A stretch of DNA of 64,000 nucleotides from Desulfovibrio sp. (GTDB taxonomy: Bacteria > Desulfobacterota > Desulfovibrionia > Desulfovibrionales > Desulfovibrionaceae). The position numbers and the translations under genes are program-made. Under the pieces are notes generated by a model. The model was not told the origin of the DNA and did no database searches. It worked only from the letters and a program-made list of their open reading frames with translations. Positions within the stretch are counted from its first letter, which is position 1; the number at the start of each line of letters is the position of its first letter. Location of the stretch: contig NZ_WASP01000003.1 in NCBI RefSeq assembly GCF_009712225.1, positions 62,001 through 126,000 on the forward strand, given 5' to 3'. This document shows, piece after piece, positions 34,782-44,706 of the stretch.

Positions 34782-36089
34782 ATGCAGTTCAATTTTCCTC
34801 CGATCGACATCCCTGTTGAGGGTCTCGACAAGGTTAAACTCCCCCAAATGTATTCCATTACACAGCGGTACGATGACCAGCGCGTTGTGGACATTTCGGG
34901 ACAGCTTGCGGCGCAGCTTGAATCGCAGATCGGCAACAAGGAAGCATTCAAGGGAAAAAGCATCGCTCTTACCGTGGGCAGCAGGGGCATACCCCACCTT
35001 GACGTCATGGCCAAAACCATCTGCGACCGGCTTAAAGCATGGGGGGCTGCACCATTTATAGTGCCCTCCATGGGCAGTCACGGCGGCGCGACGGCAGAGG
35101 GACAGATAGAGATGCTGGCCGGATACAACATCACAGAGCAGAGCATTGGGGTTCCGATCAAATCATGCATGGATGTAGTGCAGTATGATTCGCTTGAAGA
35201 CGGCACGCCGCTTTACTGCGACAGAAATGCCTGGGGTGCGGACGGCATTGTTGTGTTCAACAAGGTCAAGCCCCACACCGATTTTCGCGGCACACACGAA
35301 AGCGGACTGGCCAAGATGATCGCCATCGGGCTGGCAAAACACAAGGGCGCGTCCATGTTCCATATGAAGGGCTTTGCCTGTTTCCCCGATGTGCTGCCTG
35401 CCATTGCCGAAAAGTTCATCAAAAACGGCCCACAACTCATGTTTGGCGTGGGAGTTGTGCAAAATGCCTACGACGAGGTTTGCAATATCGATGTGTGCCC
35501 CAAAGAGGGCATCATCAAGATGGATGCCGACCTGCTGGTAGTCGCCAAAGGCAAGATGCCGCGCTTCAAGTTTCAGGAATGTGACGTGCTTGTCATTGAC
35601 GAAATAGGCAAAAATATCAGCGGTAACGGACACGATCCCAACATCGTGGGACGCAACAACTCCGGCGACTTTCTCGAGGTATTCACGCTCAAGCGCCTGG
35701 TCATCCTTGGCATTACGCCAGAATCACACCACAACGCCGCTGGCATCAACCTTGCCGATATCACCACCCGCAGGTTGCTCAACGAAGTAGATTGGCGGGC
35801 CACATGGATCAACGTGCTCACCGCCAACCGGCCCAACGGCGGCAAAATTCCGGTCTATGCCGAAACCGACCGCGATGCCGTAATCATGGCCATTCGCACC
35901 GGAGACAATGTTAATTTTGAGCACCCGAGGGTCGCCCATATCAAGAATACTCTCTGTATGACAAGAATCGACGTTTCGGAAGCCATTTACAACGAAATCA
36001 AGGACAGGGACGACGTAAGCTTGATCAGCGGCCCCTTTGAGCTTGATTTCAATACCGAGGGCCGCCTCACACCGATTGAAGAAGCCTGA
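34782..36089 (+). CDS. LarA-family nickel-pincer 2-hydroxyacid racemase/epimerase (DUF2088)
   Basis: The 435-residue protein is in the LarA/DUF2088 family: ALTVGSRGIPHLDVMAKTIC, PSMGSHGGATAEGQIEML and KVKPHTDFRGTHESGLAKMI. A Lys in the last segment may be the cofactor-binding Lys (Lys184 in Lactobacillus LarA), but the usual GGRKG form is absent, so it belongs to a divergent subgroup. LarA homologs racemise or epimerise 2-hydroxyacids. AAGGATG precedes the ATG. larC and larB lie downstream across a chemoreceptor gene. The substrate is unproven; lactate is only one option. Confidence 0.85.
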   Translation: MQFNFPPIDIPVEGLDKVKLPQMYSITQRYDDQRVVDISGQLAAQLESQIGNKEAFKGKSIALTVGSRGIPHLDVMAKTICDRLKAWGAAPFIVPSMGSHGGATAEGQIEMLAGYNITEQSIGVPIKSCMDVVQYDSLEDGTPLYCDRNAWGADGIVVFNKVKPHTDFRGTHESGLAKMIAIGLAKHKGASMFHMKGFACFPDVLPAIAEKFIKNGPQLMFGVGVVQNAYDEVCNIDVCPKEGIIKMDADLLVVAKGKMPRFKFQECDVLVIDEIGKNISGNGHDPNIVGRNNSGDFLEVFTLKRLVILGITPESHHNAAGINLADITTRRLLNEVDWRATWINVLTANRPNGGKIPVYAETDRDAVIMAIRTGDNVNFEHPRVAHIKNTLCMTRIDVSEAIYNEIKDRDDVSLISGPFELDFNTEGRLTPIEEA

Positions 36090-36591
36090 CCAGCTGGCGT
36101 GGCAACCAGCATGGGGCACCCGCCGGTGCTGTGCGCAGATCGCACTGGTGTTTCGAAAAATGCATGACAGCCGCGCTGCAATGCTTTGCTTACAATTTGC
36201 CGCTCATCTTTACCCGTTAGCTTTCGGGCTATCCCTACCGCCTCCGGCAACGGGTAAGGATGACGGCATATAATTTTCCAGTCGCACTGTACTCCCGAAA
36301 GATACGGCAAAATTTCAATTCTTCTGTCACAGTTCAGCAAACATGCTTGCAAAATACAGACTATGAAACAAATATAATTTTACCATATTTATTATTTTTA
36401 TACTTAAAAATACTTTTTAATTCTGTTTTTTTGAAAATTTTATTGTCATATTACCTGCATTCAGCATTTATTTTAAAAGTATTTTTTCCAAAAAAATTCA
36501 AGTTAATACACAATGCATCGCATTTAACCTTAAATACAATATTTTAAAGAATACTGATCAAAAATACGTATGCCACAAGGAGCCTGCAGAA
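36090..36591. other. Intergenic region between larA and the second chemoreceptor
   Basis: An imperfect inverted repeat (ATCTTTACCCGTT at 36206-36218, complement at 36249-36261) may end larA transcription. From 36330 on the DNA is very AT-rich and likely carries the chemoreceptor promoter. No gene is supported. Confidence 0.5.
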
Positions 36592-38625
36592 ATGAAAGGA
36601 AGCGTCAGAATGAAGCTATTGGTGCCTTCCATTGCCATGCTGGTTTTATGCATGGGGGTATCAAGCTATTTTTCTTCCCAAAAATCCGCACACGAGGCAT
36701 CGCAGGTGCTGGTTGGAACGGCCCGTCTTGCAGCGCAGGACGTTAGCAAGAATCTTGATGATATGCTGTCATTTGTGTGCAACGTGCTGGCACTCGAAAG
36801 CGGCAACGAGAGACTTGACGGGCTGCTGACCGACCAGGGGCCGTCTGAGAGTGAATTTAACGATGCGGTCAAGCTGCTCAAAAAACTTGTTGCAACCAGC
36901 AACCTTATCTCCGCAGCCCGCGTCTACAACACGCAGGGCAAATGCATCGTAAGCGATACGGGGATAACCAATATAGATGTCAAGGACAGGGATTACTTTA
37001 AAAAAGTCATGACCGGTCAAACTAACATAAGCAACCCGCTTATAAACCGCGCCAACAATCTGCCGGTATGCGTCATATCAACGCCGATCCTCCGCGACGG
37101 TAAAATCACCGGTGCCCTGATTGTGGGCATAGACCTTTCACCATTTACCGAAAACATGATTGCGCCCACTAAAATAGGCGAGAAAGGTTATGTGTATCTT
37201 GTGGACGGCAACGGCATAACGGTAAGCCACCCAGATGCAGCGCAGATCATGAACCTCGACATCTCCCACTTTGAATGGGGCCGCAAAATGCTTTCCACAG
37301 GCAATGGCAGCATTTCGTACGCCTTTGAGGGGCATGGAAAAACAGCCGTTTATGCCAAAGTCAAATCAACTGGCTGGATTGTAAGCGCCATTGTCAGCGA
37401 AGACGACACCACGGCTGTTGCCAGGGTCATATGGACCTCGAGCATGGTTTTGAGTGGCGTAGGTGTAGGCCTTGTGTGTTTGATTCTCATTTTTATTGTC
37501 AATCCCATCCTGGCCGCTCTGCAAAAATGCGTCGCCTTTGCCGAGGCGGTCACCATGGGCGACCTTGGCAACCAGCTTGAAATCAATCGCAAGGACGAGC
37601 TTGGCAAGCTTGGCAACGCCCTGTCCATCATGGTTGAAAAGCTTAAAGAAATGGTGACCACCGCCGAAGTCAAAACGACGGAAGCCGAACAGCAGACTCG
37701 CAAGGCCAATATAGCCATGGAACAGGCGGAATCCGCCCGTCGCCAGGCGGAAGAAGCCAAGCGCGAGGGCATGCTTGCCGCTGCAGGGCAACTTGAAGAA
37801 GTGGTATCGATCATTTCATCAGCATCAACACAGCTTTCGGCACAAATCGAGCAATCAGACCAGACCACGCGAGAGTCGGCCCAGTGCCTTTCTGAGGCCG
37901 CCGACGCCATGAACCAGATGACCGCCGCTGTGCACGATGTGGCCGCCAGCGCATCGAGTGCGTCAAGCATGTCTGAAAAAACCAAGGCCAATGCCGAGGA
38001 TGGGGCAAACATCGTGCGGGAATCCCTGCAGAGCATTGCCAGGGTCAACGATGTTTCCATGGAACTGAAAAAAGACATGACCCAGCTCAACGAGCACGCT
38101 CAGGCCATCAACCGCATAATGGGCGTTATTTCAGACATTGCAGATCAGACAAACCTGCTGGCGCTTAATGCGGCCATTGAAGCAGCCCGTGCGGGCGACG
38201 CCGGGCGTGGTTTTGCCGTTGTGGCTGATGAAGTTCGCAAGCTGGCGGAAAAAACCATGACCTCAACGCAGGATGTGGGCAACGCCATTACTGCCATTCA
38301 GAGCAGCACGACAAAAAGCGTCTCTGGCATGGACAACGCCTTGCTGCAGGTTGAAACGGCCACAGACTGCGCGGGCAAATCCAGAGAAGCGCTGCAGCTG
38401 ATCGTCAGCGACGTAGAATCCACAGCCGGACAGGTACGGGCCATAGCTGTGGCCTGCGAGGAACAGTCGGCAGCCAGCGAGGCAATCAACAATTCCATCG
38501 AGCACGTCAATAGCATGTCAGAGCAGACAGCCCGGGCCATGAATGAATCCGCACGCGCCGTGGCCGACCTTGCCCAACAGGCCCAAAAACTGAGCGCTCT
38601 AATCAATGAAATGAAAAACGGTTAA
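36592..38625 (+). CDS. Methyl-accepting chemotaxis protein with dCACHE-type sensor
   Basis: The 677-residue receptor has TM1 (about 8-27), a periplasmic double-CACHE domain (about 35-275; [20 protein letters not shown] and [20 protein letters not shown]), TM2 (about 282-305), HAMP and a signalling domain with [20 protein letters not shown]. dCACHE domains bind small molecules such as amino acids or carboxylates directly. It lies between larA and larCB, so the ligand may be the hydroxyacid handled there; this is inference from position. AAGGAG precedes the ATG. Confidence 0.92.
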   Translation: MKGSVRMKLLVPSIAMLVLCMGVSSYFSSQKSAHEASQVLVGTARLAAQDVSKNLDDMLSFVCNVLALESGNERLDGLLTDQGPSESEFNDAVKLLKKLVATSNLISAARVYNTQGKCIVSDTGITNIDVKDRDYFKKVMTGQTNISNPLINRANNLPVCVISTPILRDGKITGALIVGIDLSPFTENMIAPTKIGEKGYVYLVDGNGITVSHPDAAQIMNLDISHFEWGRKMLSTGNGSISYAFEGHGKTAVYAKVKSTGWIVSAIVSEDDTTAVARVIWTSSMVLSGVGVGLVCLILIFIVNPILAALQKCVAFAEAVTMGDLGNQLEINRKDELGKLGNALSIMVEKLKEMVTTAEVKTTEAEQQTRKANIAMEQAESARRQAEEAKREGMLAAAGQLEEVVSIISSASTQLSAQIEQSDQTTRESAQCLSEAADAMNQMTAAVHDVAASASSASSMSEKTKANAEDGANIVRESLQSIARVNDVSMELKKDMTQLNEHAQAINRIMGVISDIADQTNLLALNAAIEAARAGDAGRGFAVVADEVRKLAEKTMTSTQDVGNAITAIQSSTTKSVSGMDNALLQVETATDCAGKSREALQLIVSDVESTAGQVRAIAVACEEQSAASEAINNSIEHVNSMSEQTARAMNESARAVADLAQQAQKLSALINEMKNG

Positions 38626-38646
38626 GCGCCAGCAACCATCAGCATA

Positions 38647-38686
38647 AAAAATGCCAGCAATGCAAGGTTGCGTTGCTGGCATTTTT
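38647..38686 (+). terminator. Rho-independent terminator after the chemoreceptor
   Basis: AAAAATGCCAGCAA and TTGCTGGCATTTTT form a strong hairpin ending in five T. It lies only 10 bp before the larC start, so larC needs read-through or a promoter within the terminator region. Confidence 0.88.
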
Positions 38687-38696
38687 AGGGGATACC

Positions 38697-39488
38697 ATGA
38701 ACATACTCTATTATGATTGTTTTTCCGGCATCAGCGGCGACATGAACATGGCAGCCATGATTGATCTGGGCGTCGACCCGCAATACCTGAAGGCAGAGCT
38801 GGACAAGCTTGGCCTGGGCGCAGAATTCGAACTGAAGGTCTCTGTCTGCGCCTGCGGCGGCATTAAAGGCACGCAGGTACATGTTTGTCAGGGCAGCGAG
38901 CCGCACCACACGCAGGAGCACGTTGTCGCTAACTCCGCACATCATGGGCACCCCCACGCCCATCGCAGAAACCTTGCTGCCATCGAAACCATTATCATGT
39001 CCAGCGGCCTGCAGCCGGAAGTAAAGCAGACAAGCCTGCGCATCTTTGGCCTTATAGCGCAGGCAGAGGCCAAGGTTCACGGCAAGCCCGTCAGCGAGGT
39101 GCACTTTCACGAGGTAGGCGCAACAGATTCCATTGTGGATATCGTGGGCGCGGCTGTCTGTTTTCACGCTCTGCGTGTGGACGCAGTTTGGGCCTCACCC
39201 CTCGAGCTGGGCAGCGGTTTTATCCAATGCGCCCATGGCACCATGCCTGTACCGGCTCCGGCAACGGCAGAGATTCTCCACGGGTTGCCCACAACCAGGG
39301 GCGGAACAGACCACGAGGCGACAACCCCAACGGGCGCGGCGATTATAGCGGCGCTGGCCAACCGTTTTACTTCAACACCAGCCATGTCCACCTGCAAGAC
39401 TGGTTATGGCATAGGGCATCGCCCATCCAGCCGCCCCAACATGTTGCGGGTGCACATTGCAAGCGACGACTGCCCTTCCCATCTGTAG
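38697..39488 (+). CDS. larC: LarC N-terminal part (LarC1), nickel insertion protein; LarC2 missing
   Basis: The 263-residue protein begins MNILYYDCFSGISGDMNMAA and has VSEVHFHEVGATDSIVDIVG, EATTPTGAAIIAALA and TGYGIGHRPSSRPNMLRV, the LarC signature, with a His-rich loop (HHGHPHAHRR). It stops right after the point where LarC1 ends in Lactobacillus, where a programmed frameshift adds LarC2. No LarC2 sequence follows: larB starts 21 bp on. Since LarC2 holds the CTP site of this CTP-dependent nickel insertase, the missing part should be encoded elsewhere or replaced. Confidence 0.88.
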   Translation: MNILYYDCFSGISGDMNMAAMIDLGVDPQYLKAELDKLGLGAEFELKVSVCACGGIKGTQVHVCQGSEPHHTQEHVVANSAHHGHPHAHRRNLAAIETIIMSSGLQPEVKQTSLRIFGLIAQAEAKVHGKPVSEVHFHEVGATDSIVDIVGAAVCFHALRVDAVWASPLELGSGFIQCAHGTMPVPAPATAEILHGLPTTRGGTDHEATTPTGAAIIAALANRFTSTPAMSTCKTGYGIGHRPSSRPNMLRVHIASDDCPSHL

Positions 39489-39509
39489 CGCAATGCCCAG
39501 GTAAGACAA

Positions 39510-40253
39510 ATGACAACCGACACATTGCAAGACATGCTGGCAGCCGTTAAAAACGGCGAACTCTCCGTCGCCGAGGGCATGAATGCTCTGCGGGATTTAC
39601 CCTTTCGGGATTTGGGGCATACAAAGTTCGATTTTCACCGCGCGCTGCGGAACGGATTTCCCGAGGTGGTGTACGGCGAGGGCAAAACGCCGGAACAGGT
39701 GGCCGAACTATTTTGCCTGTCGGGAGCGCAAGGCAACATCCTTGCCACGCGCGTTTCGCCCGAAATGGCCAGTCATGTCCAATCCTCATGCCCAGATGCT
39801 GAGTATAGCCATCTGGGGCGCACCCTGACATTGGCCCGACACCCCCGGGTTTGGAAGCAGGGCGAGGTAGCCATTGTCACGGCTGGCACATCCGACCTGC
39901 CCGTTGCGGAAGAGGCGCGCGTTACCTGCGACATATTGGGATGCAAGGCCCGCATAATTTCCGATGTCGGCGTCGCGGGCATTCACCGCCTGTTAACGTG
40001 CCTGCCCGAGATCCGCTCTGCACGGGTTGTCATTGTAGTTGCGGGTATGGAGGGAGCTCTGGCAAGTGTTGTGGGCGGCCTGATACCACAGCCGGTTATT
40101 GCAGTTCCTACATCTGTGGGGTACGGAGCCTCCTTTGCGGGACTTTCAGCCCTGCTTGGCATGCTCACCTCCTGCGCAAGCGGCGTAACCGTGGTGAACA
40201 TAGACAATGGCTTTGGAGCCGCCTGCGCCGCCTGCAGAATAGCCAGTGCGTAA
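39510..40253 (+). CDS. larB: LarB, pyridinium dicarboxylate mononucleotide synthase
   Basis: The 247-residue protein has the AIR-carboxylase-like core of LarB: VAIVTAGTSDLPVAEEARVT, DVGVAGIHRLL, VVAGMEGALASVVGGL and PVIAVPTSVGYGASFAG. LarB carboxylates and cleaves nicotinic acid adenine dinucleotide, the first step of the nickel-pincer cofactor. Length fits the family. larE (the sulfur donor) is not in this window. Confidence 0.93.
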   Translation: MTTDTLQDMLAAVKNGELSVAEGMNALRDLPFRDLGHTKFDFHRALRNGFPEVVYGEGKTPEQVAELFCLSGAQGNILATRVSPEMASHVQSSCPDAEYSHLGRTLTLARHPRVWKQGEVAIVTAGTSDLPVAEEARVTCDILGCKARIISDVGVAGIHRLLTCLPEIRSARVVIVVAGMEGALASVVGGLIPQPVIAVPTSVGYGASFAGLSALLGMLTSCASGVTVVNIDNGFGAACAACRIASA

Positions 40254-40870
40254 CAAGGCAAAAACACTTGCAATAAACGGCAACAGTCTTGCCGCCCCTT
40301 TGTCTTGCGGGCTGGCCGGGCAGATATCAGGCACCAGCCCACTGCAAATTTTTTCAGCAACAGCATGCCATATGGTAGTGCCGTATTTGAGGTCAACGAC
40401 CGGGGAAAAAACAGTCTTTCCTCCGGCCATCGCATCAATCAACAACTCCCGCGACCTCAACGGAAACAAGCTCCCAGCGACATCACGGCAACACTTAAGC
40501 CCATTGGTGCTGCGTCTGTTCTTAAGGGTCGCCAGAACTCGCCGCTTGTCTGCCGCTTTTCTGCACTCAATGCCTAGATGCAACCTCAGGCACATTAGTT
40601 GAAATTGAACGTTTAGAGCCTCCCAGAGCAGCGGCGTTAATGCGTGGGCATAAGTTCGGATACCAACCATGCGCTCCACACAATGCACTGTTTAAACAAT
40701 TATAGTTAACCGCGGGTATCAACTCTTGTGCACACTCTTGCCCTGCCCGCGACTCCGATTCGAAGAAGAGCAACGGGGCCACCCGCATTCGATTTGGCGT
40801 AGTCATATCAAGCTCACGGGAGGCTTGGCGTATCATTAAAAATGGGGAGAGAATTTTGAGGGATATGCAC
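40254..40870. other. Intergenic region without a supported gene
   Basis: Short frames exist on both strands, some running back into larB, but none has a ribosome-binding site and a recognisable product. It separates the lar genes from the tRNA-Arg unit. Confidence 0.5.
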
Positions 40871-40873
40871 AAA

Positions 40874-40910
40874 ACAGAAAAAGCCCTTACGGTGATTAAC
40901 CGTAAGGGCT
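40874..40910 (-). terminator. Terminator of tRNA-Arg
   Basis: A perfect inverted repeat AGCCCTTACGGT/ACCGTAAGGGCT is followed on the minus strand by TTTTCTGTTTT. It is nearly identical to the terminator behind the tRNA-Thr fragment at 8493. Confidence 0.88.
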
Positions 40911-40920
40911 ATATTTCTTA

Positions 40921-40997
40921 TGGTGCGCCCGAAGAGATTCGAACTCCTGACCTACAGGTTCGTAGCCTGTTGCTCTATCCAGCTGAGCTACGAGCGC
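40921..40997 (-). tRNA. tRNA-Arg (anticodon ACG)
   Basis: A full 77-nt cloverleaf is present, read leftwards: acceptor GCGCTCG pairing with CGGGCGC, anticodon loop CTACGAA with anticodon ACG (read as ICG), T-loop TTCGAAT, and encoded CCA. It lies downstream of rpsT and upstream of a strong terminator. Confidence 0.97.
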
Positions 40998-41163
40998 GTT
41001 CAACGAAGAGGAACTTAACTCAAGTCGCAGTCACCGTCAAGCTTTTTTTCAAAATATTTTTTGAAAAGCCTGCGAACTTGTTTAAAAATTTAACTTGCAA
41101 CTTCCCGTAAAGGAATGTGCTGCCTCTCGGGCAAGCACGCCTCAAACCGACAGAAAAAAACTA

Positions 41164-41430
41164 TTAAGCGCTGATGCCGTTAACGGCATGAGCCAGACGC
41201 GAAATTTTGCGAGCGGCTTTTTTCCAGTGCAGGGCGCCCTTACCGGCAGCCTTGGCAAGCACGGAAGCGGCAGCGGACAGGGCTTCGCTGGCCTGACCCT
41301 GTTCGTTGTTCTGGATGGCGGCGCGAACCTGCTTGATGGCATTCTTCACGCGGGTACGGGCGGCGCGATTGCGGCCTGCCCGCTGCAAGCTCTGCTTGTG
41401 ACGCTTGAGGGCTGACTTATGGTTGGCCAC
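41164..41430 (-). CDS. rpsT: 30S ribosomal protein S20
   Basis: The 88-residue basic protein reads (M)[20 protein letters not shown] and carries the S20 helical core. The start is a GTG at 41430, seven bases after GGAGG; the frame upstream is not coding. S20 binds 16S rRNA near the 5' domain. GTG and other weak starts are common for S20 because it is translationally autoregulated. Confidence 0.96.
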   Translation of the reverse strand: MANHKSALKRHKQSLQRAGRNRAARTRVKNAIKQVRAAIQNNEQGQASEALSAAASVLAKAAGKGALHWKKAARKISRLAHAVNGISA

Positions 41431-41627
41431 TTTGAATCCTCCACATATGTTGGGCTTGCCCGCGCAAGCCATGAAATCAGAAATCGGCGCGTTGTCGCGG
41501 AGATGGGTAATTACCACTGGCTCGGGTAGCTGTCAAGCAATCGGGCCATTTTCTCAAATATTTTTCTAAATCTGGTTGCGAGGCGCACAACAGCGCGCCC
41601 CGCGCCCCTTCTAATTACACAACCAAA

Positions 41628-43712
41628 CTACATCTGCAAGGCCGAAAAATCGGCCAGGCGCGCAAACCGTGCCCCAAGGCCGTGCAACATGCTCAGCCTG
41701 TTGCGACGCAGGTCGGCTTCGTCGCACATGACCATTACGCCCGCAAAAAAGGCATCCACAGCTGGCCGCACGTCGCTCAGGCAGGCCAGCGCGGCTGCAT
41801 GGTCGTGGGCAGCCCACAAGGCATCAAGGCGGGGCAGCATTTCTTCCAGCGTGCTGGCAAGAGCTTTTTCCGCGTCTTCACGCAGCAGGGAGGGATCCCA
41901 ATGGTCAGAAAGATCTTCGGCCTGCCCCTGCTTGCGCAGAATATTGGCAACGCGCTTGAAGGTCTGCACCGCTGCCTCGTAATCCTTGGCCTGACTGAAA
42001 GCCGCCAGAGCTGCAAGGCGTGCACCGCAGTCCTTCACGTCTTCAGCGCCAGCACCAAGGGCGGCGTCCACCAGCAGGGTGTCCTGGCCCTGGCTCATGA
42101 AGTAGTTGCGCAGACGCGCGGCAAAAAATTCCATGAGCTTGTCCAGAGCCTCATGCGGGGCCAGCTTCCACTGGCGGTCGCCGTACAGCTGCTGCGCCAT
42201 GGCAAAGAACTGCCGCACGTCGATGGTAAGGCCAAAATCAAGCATGATGCGAATGATGCCCAGAGCGCAGCGACGCAGACCATTGGGGTCGGCAGCACCG
42301 GTGGGAATCATGCCCAGGCCGAAGCAGCCCGCAAGGGTATCTGCCTTGTCAGCCATGGAAAGCAACGCACCAGCCAGCGATTTGGGCAGCGGAGAATCCG
42401 GCCCGGCGGGCAGATACTGTTCGCCCAGGGCATCAGCCACGGCAGAGCTCTCGCCCTTGCGGCCAGCGTAGATACCGCCCATGATGCCCTGCAGGGTATC
42501 AAACTCGCCCACCAGCCCGCTCACAAGATCAGCCTTGGAAAGGCGACCGGCACGCGCTGCATCATCGGCAAGCTTGGGGGCGCAGCTGTCAGCCAGCCAG
42601 CGGCACAGGGCCTCGAGGCGACGGGTTTTGTCGCCCATGCTGCCAAGACCACCGATAAAGATGACCGTATCAAGCTTTTGCAGCCAATGGTCGAAAGTCT
42701 CGCGCAGGTCGGCCTGCCAGAAGAAGCGGGCATCTTCAAGGCGGGCGCGCAGCACGCGTTCCCAGCCGCGCTTGACCACGCCCATGTCTTCGGGCGTGAT
42801 GTTGAGCACAGTAAGAAAATGCGGCAGCAGATCGCCGTTGGGCGCTTCAATGCCAAAGCTCTTCTGGTGGCTCTCCATGCTGGTGAGCAGCACTTCGCGC
42901 GGAACCTCAAGATAGGCAGGATCAAAATCGGCCAGCAGCGGCACCGGATGTTCCGCAAGCCCCTGCACTTCGTCCAGCAGGCTGTCTTTCCACAGCACCT
43001 TACCGCCAGCAGTGGCAGCCTGGGCGTTGCCGCCATCAATAATAACGCTGCGGCGTTGCGCCGGGTCGATGGTGATGGCGCAGGGTCCGGCGAGGGTTGC
43101 CAGAAAATCGTTGGCATGAGCCACCGCAAATGGGCCAGCACCGTGAATACGGTGCCCGCAGGTTTCGCGCCCGGAGGTCATGGGACCCACCGTAAAGGGA
43201 ACTACGGCATCGTCGAGCAGAGCCAGAATCCAGCGCAGCGGACGTGCATAAGCCATGGTGTGAGCGCCCCAGCGCATGCGCTTCTGGAACGAAAGAGCCG
43301 TGATGACCGCAGGGCAGATTTCTGTCAGCAGGTCAGCCGCAGCCGCTCCGCCGGTGCGTTTGCGCACGGCCACGTATTCGCCCTTGTCCGTTTCTACGCG
43401 AAACACGTCTTCAAGCGTGCAGGCATTGGTGCGCACAAAGCCTTCGAGGGCCTTGGTGGGCTTGCCTTCGGCATCATAGGCCACGCGCACGGGTGGGCCG
43501 GAAACCACTTCTTCCCTCTCCACCTGCACGGGGTTGAGATCTTCAATAATAACAACGGCGCGGCGCGGCGTGCTCATGACGCGCACAGCGCCATGTTCAA
43601 GCCCGGCCTCACCCAGAGCGCCGTTAAAACGAGAGGAAAGCTCGTTTTCTTCCGGGGCCAAAAAACGGGAAGGCAACTCTTCGCTGCCGATTTCAAGCAC
43701 AAAGGTCGCCAC
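41628..43712 (-). CDS. glyS: Glycyl-tRNA synthetase beta subunit
   Basis: The 694-residue protein begins TFVLEIGSEELPSRFLAPEE, the family hallmark, and has the HD-like middle region and C-terminal anticodon-binding domain (ADAFFAGVMVMCDEADLRRNRLSML). With GlyQ it forms the alpha2beta2 bacterial GlyRS that charges tRNA-Gly. It begins 3 nt after the glyQ stop. The long opposite-strand ORF here is a shadow. Confidence 0.97.
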   Translation of the reverse strand: MATFVLEIGSEELPSRFLAPEENELSSRFNGALGEAGLEHGAVRVMSTPRRAVVIIEDLNPVQVEREEVVSGPPVRVAYDAEGKPTKALEGFVRTNACTLEDVFRVETDKGEYVAVRKRTGGAAAADLLTEICPAVITALSFQKRMRWGAHTMAYARPLRWILALLDDAVVPFTVGPMTSGRETCGHRIHGAGPFAVAHANDFLATLAGPCAITIDPAQRRSVIIDGGNAQAATAGGKVLWKDSLLDEVQGLAEHPVPLLADFDPAYLEVPREVLLTSMESHQKSFGIEAPNGDLLPHFLTVLNITPEDMGVVKRGWERVLRARLEDARFFWQADLRETFDHWLQKLDTVIFIGGLGSMGDKTRRLEALCRWLADSCAPKLADDAARAGRLSKADLVSGLVGEFDTLQGIMGGIYAGRKGESSAVADALGEQYLPAGPDSPLPKSLAGALLSMADKADTLAGCFGLGMIPTGAADPNGLRRCALGIIRIMLDFGLTIDVRQFFAMAQQLYGDRQWKLAPHEALDKLMEFFAARLRNYFMSQGQDTLLVDAALGAGAEDVKDCGARLAALAAFSQAKDYEAAVQTFKRVANILRKQGQAEDLSDHWDPSLLREDAEKALASTLEEMLPRLDALWAAHDHAAALACLSDVRPAVDAFFAGVMVMCDEADLRRNRLSMLHGLGARFARLADFSALQM

Positions 43713-43715
43713 GGC

Positions 43716-44594
43716 TTACCTCACATCCTTTTTGAGCATGGGATAGCCCAGTTCTTCACGCTGGGCCGCATACAGTCGCGCCACACCGGCCGCCAGGGCA
43801 CGCACCCTGCCGATATAGCCGGTGCGCTCGGTGATGGAGATGGCTCCGCGGGCGTCCAGAAGATTGAAGGTATGAGAGCACTTGAGGCAGTAATCGTACG
43901 CGGGCCAAGGCAGCCCCTGCTCAAGCAGGGCCTTGCACTGTCCTTCAAAATCGCTGAAATGCCGCAGCAGCATTTCGGGATTGCTGGCCTCAAAGTTGTG
44001 GCGCGACTGCTCCACTTCATTCTGATGATAGATGTGGCCGTAGGTGACGTTTTTATTCCAGGCCAGATCGTACACAGATTCCACACCCTGCAGATACATG
44101 GTGAGGCGCTCGAGGCCGTAGGTCAGCTCCACGCTGATGGGCGAAAGGTCAATGCCGCCCACCTGCTGGAAATAGGTAAACTGGCTCACTTCCATACCGT
44201 TGAGCCACACTTCCCAGCCAAGACCCCAGGCACCCAGAGTGGGCGATTCCCAGTCGTCTTCAACAAAGCGGATGTCGTGCTGCGCAGGGTTGATGCCCAG
44301 CGCGTTGAGGCTTTGCAGATACAGATCCTGCACGTTGTCCGGCGAGGGCTTCATGATCACCTGAAACTGGAAATACCGTTGCAGGCGGTTGGGATTTTCG
44401 CCGTAGCGGCCATCGGTAGGACGGCGCGAGGGCTCCACATAGGCCACGCTCCACGGTTCCGGCCCAATAACCCTCAAAAACGTGTTGGGGTTGAACGTAC
44501 CGGCCCCACATTCCACACCCGAAGGCTGTTCAATAACGCAACCCTGGTTGGCCCAGTAGTTCTGCAAAGTTAATATGACATCCTGAAAATACAT
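43716..44594 (-). CDS. glyQ: Glycyl-tRNA synthetase alpha subunit
   Basis: The 292-residue protein reads [20 protein letters not shown] from the ATG at 44594 (AAAGGA upstream) and carries [41 protein letters not shown] and [10 protein letters not shown], the class II catalytic core of GlyQ. It forms the enzyme with GlyS. Confidence 0.97.
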   Translation of the reverse strand: MYFQDVILTLQNYWANQGCVIEQPSGVECGAGTFNPNTFLRVIGPEPWSVAYVEPSRRPTDGRYGENPNRLQRYFQFQVIMKPSPDNVQDLYLQSLNALGINPAQHDIRFVEDDWESPTLGAWGLGWEVWLNGMEVSQFTYFQQVGGIDLSPISVELTYGLERLTMYLQGVESVYDLAWNKNVTYGHIYHQNEVEQSRHNFEASNPEMLLRHFSDFEGQCKALLEQGLPWPAYDYCLKCSHTFNLLDARGAISITERTGYIGRVRALAAGVARLYAAQREELGYPMLKKDVR

Positions 44595-44706
44595 GCGCTG
44601 TCCTTTGTTCGTAGCCTTTCTCAGACGCATACGCGCGGCATTTGTTTAAACCGCCGCCCCTGATCCATCCCAAAACCTGAGCCGAAAATATATGGCGCAT
44701 ACGCGC

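Noticed and set aside
40146-40688. 180-codon minus-strand ORF
   Set aside because: It overlaps the end of larB, lacks a ribosome-binding site and has no recognisable family.
41682-44573. 963-codon plus-strand ORF
   Set aside because: It runs antisense to glyS and glyQ, both certain from their motifs; high-GC codon bias opens the opposite frame.
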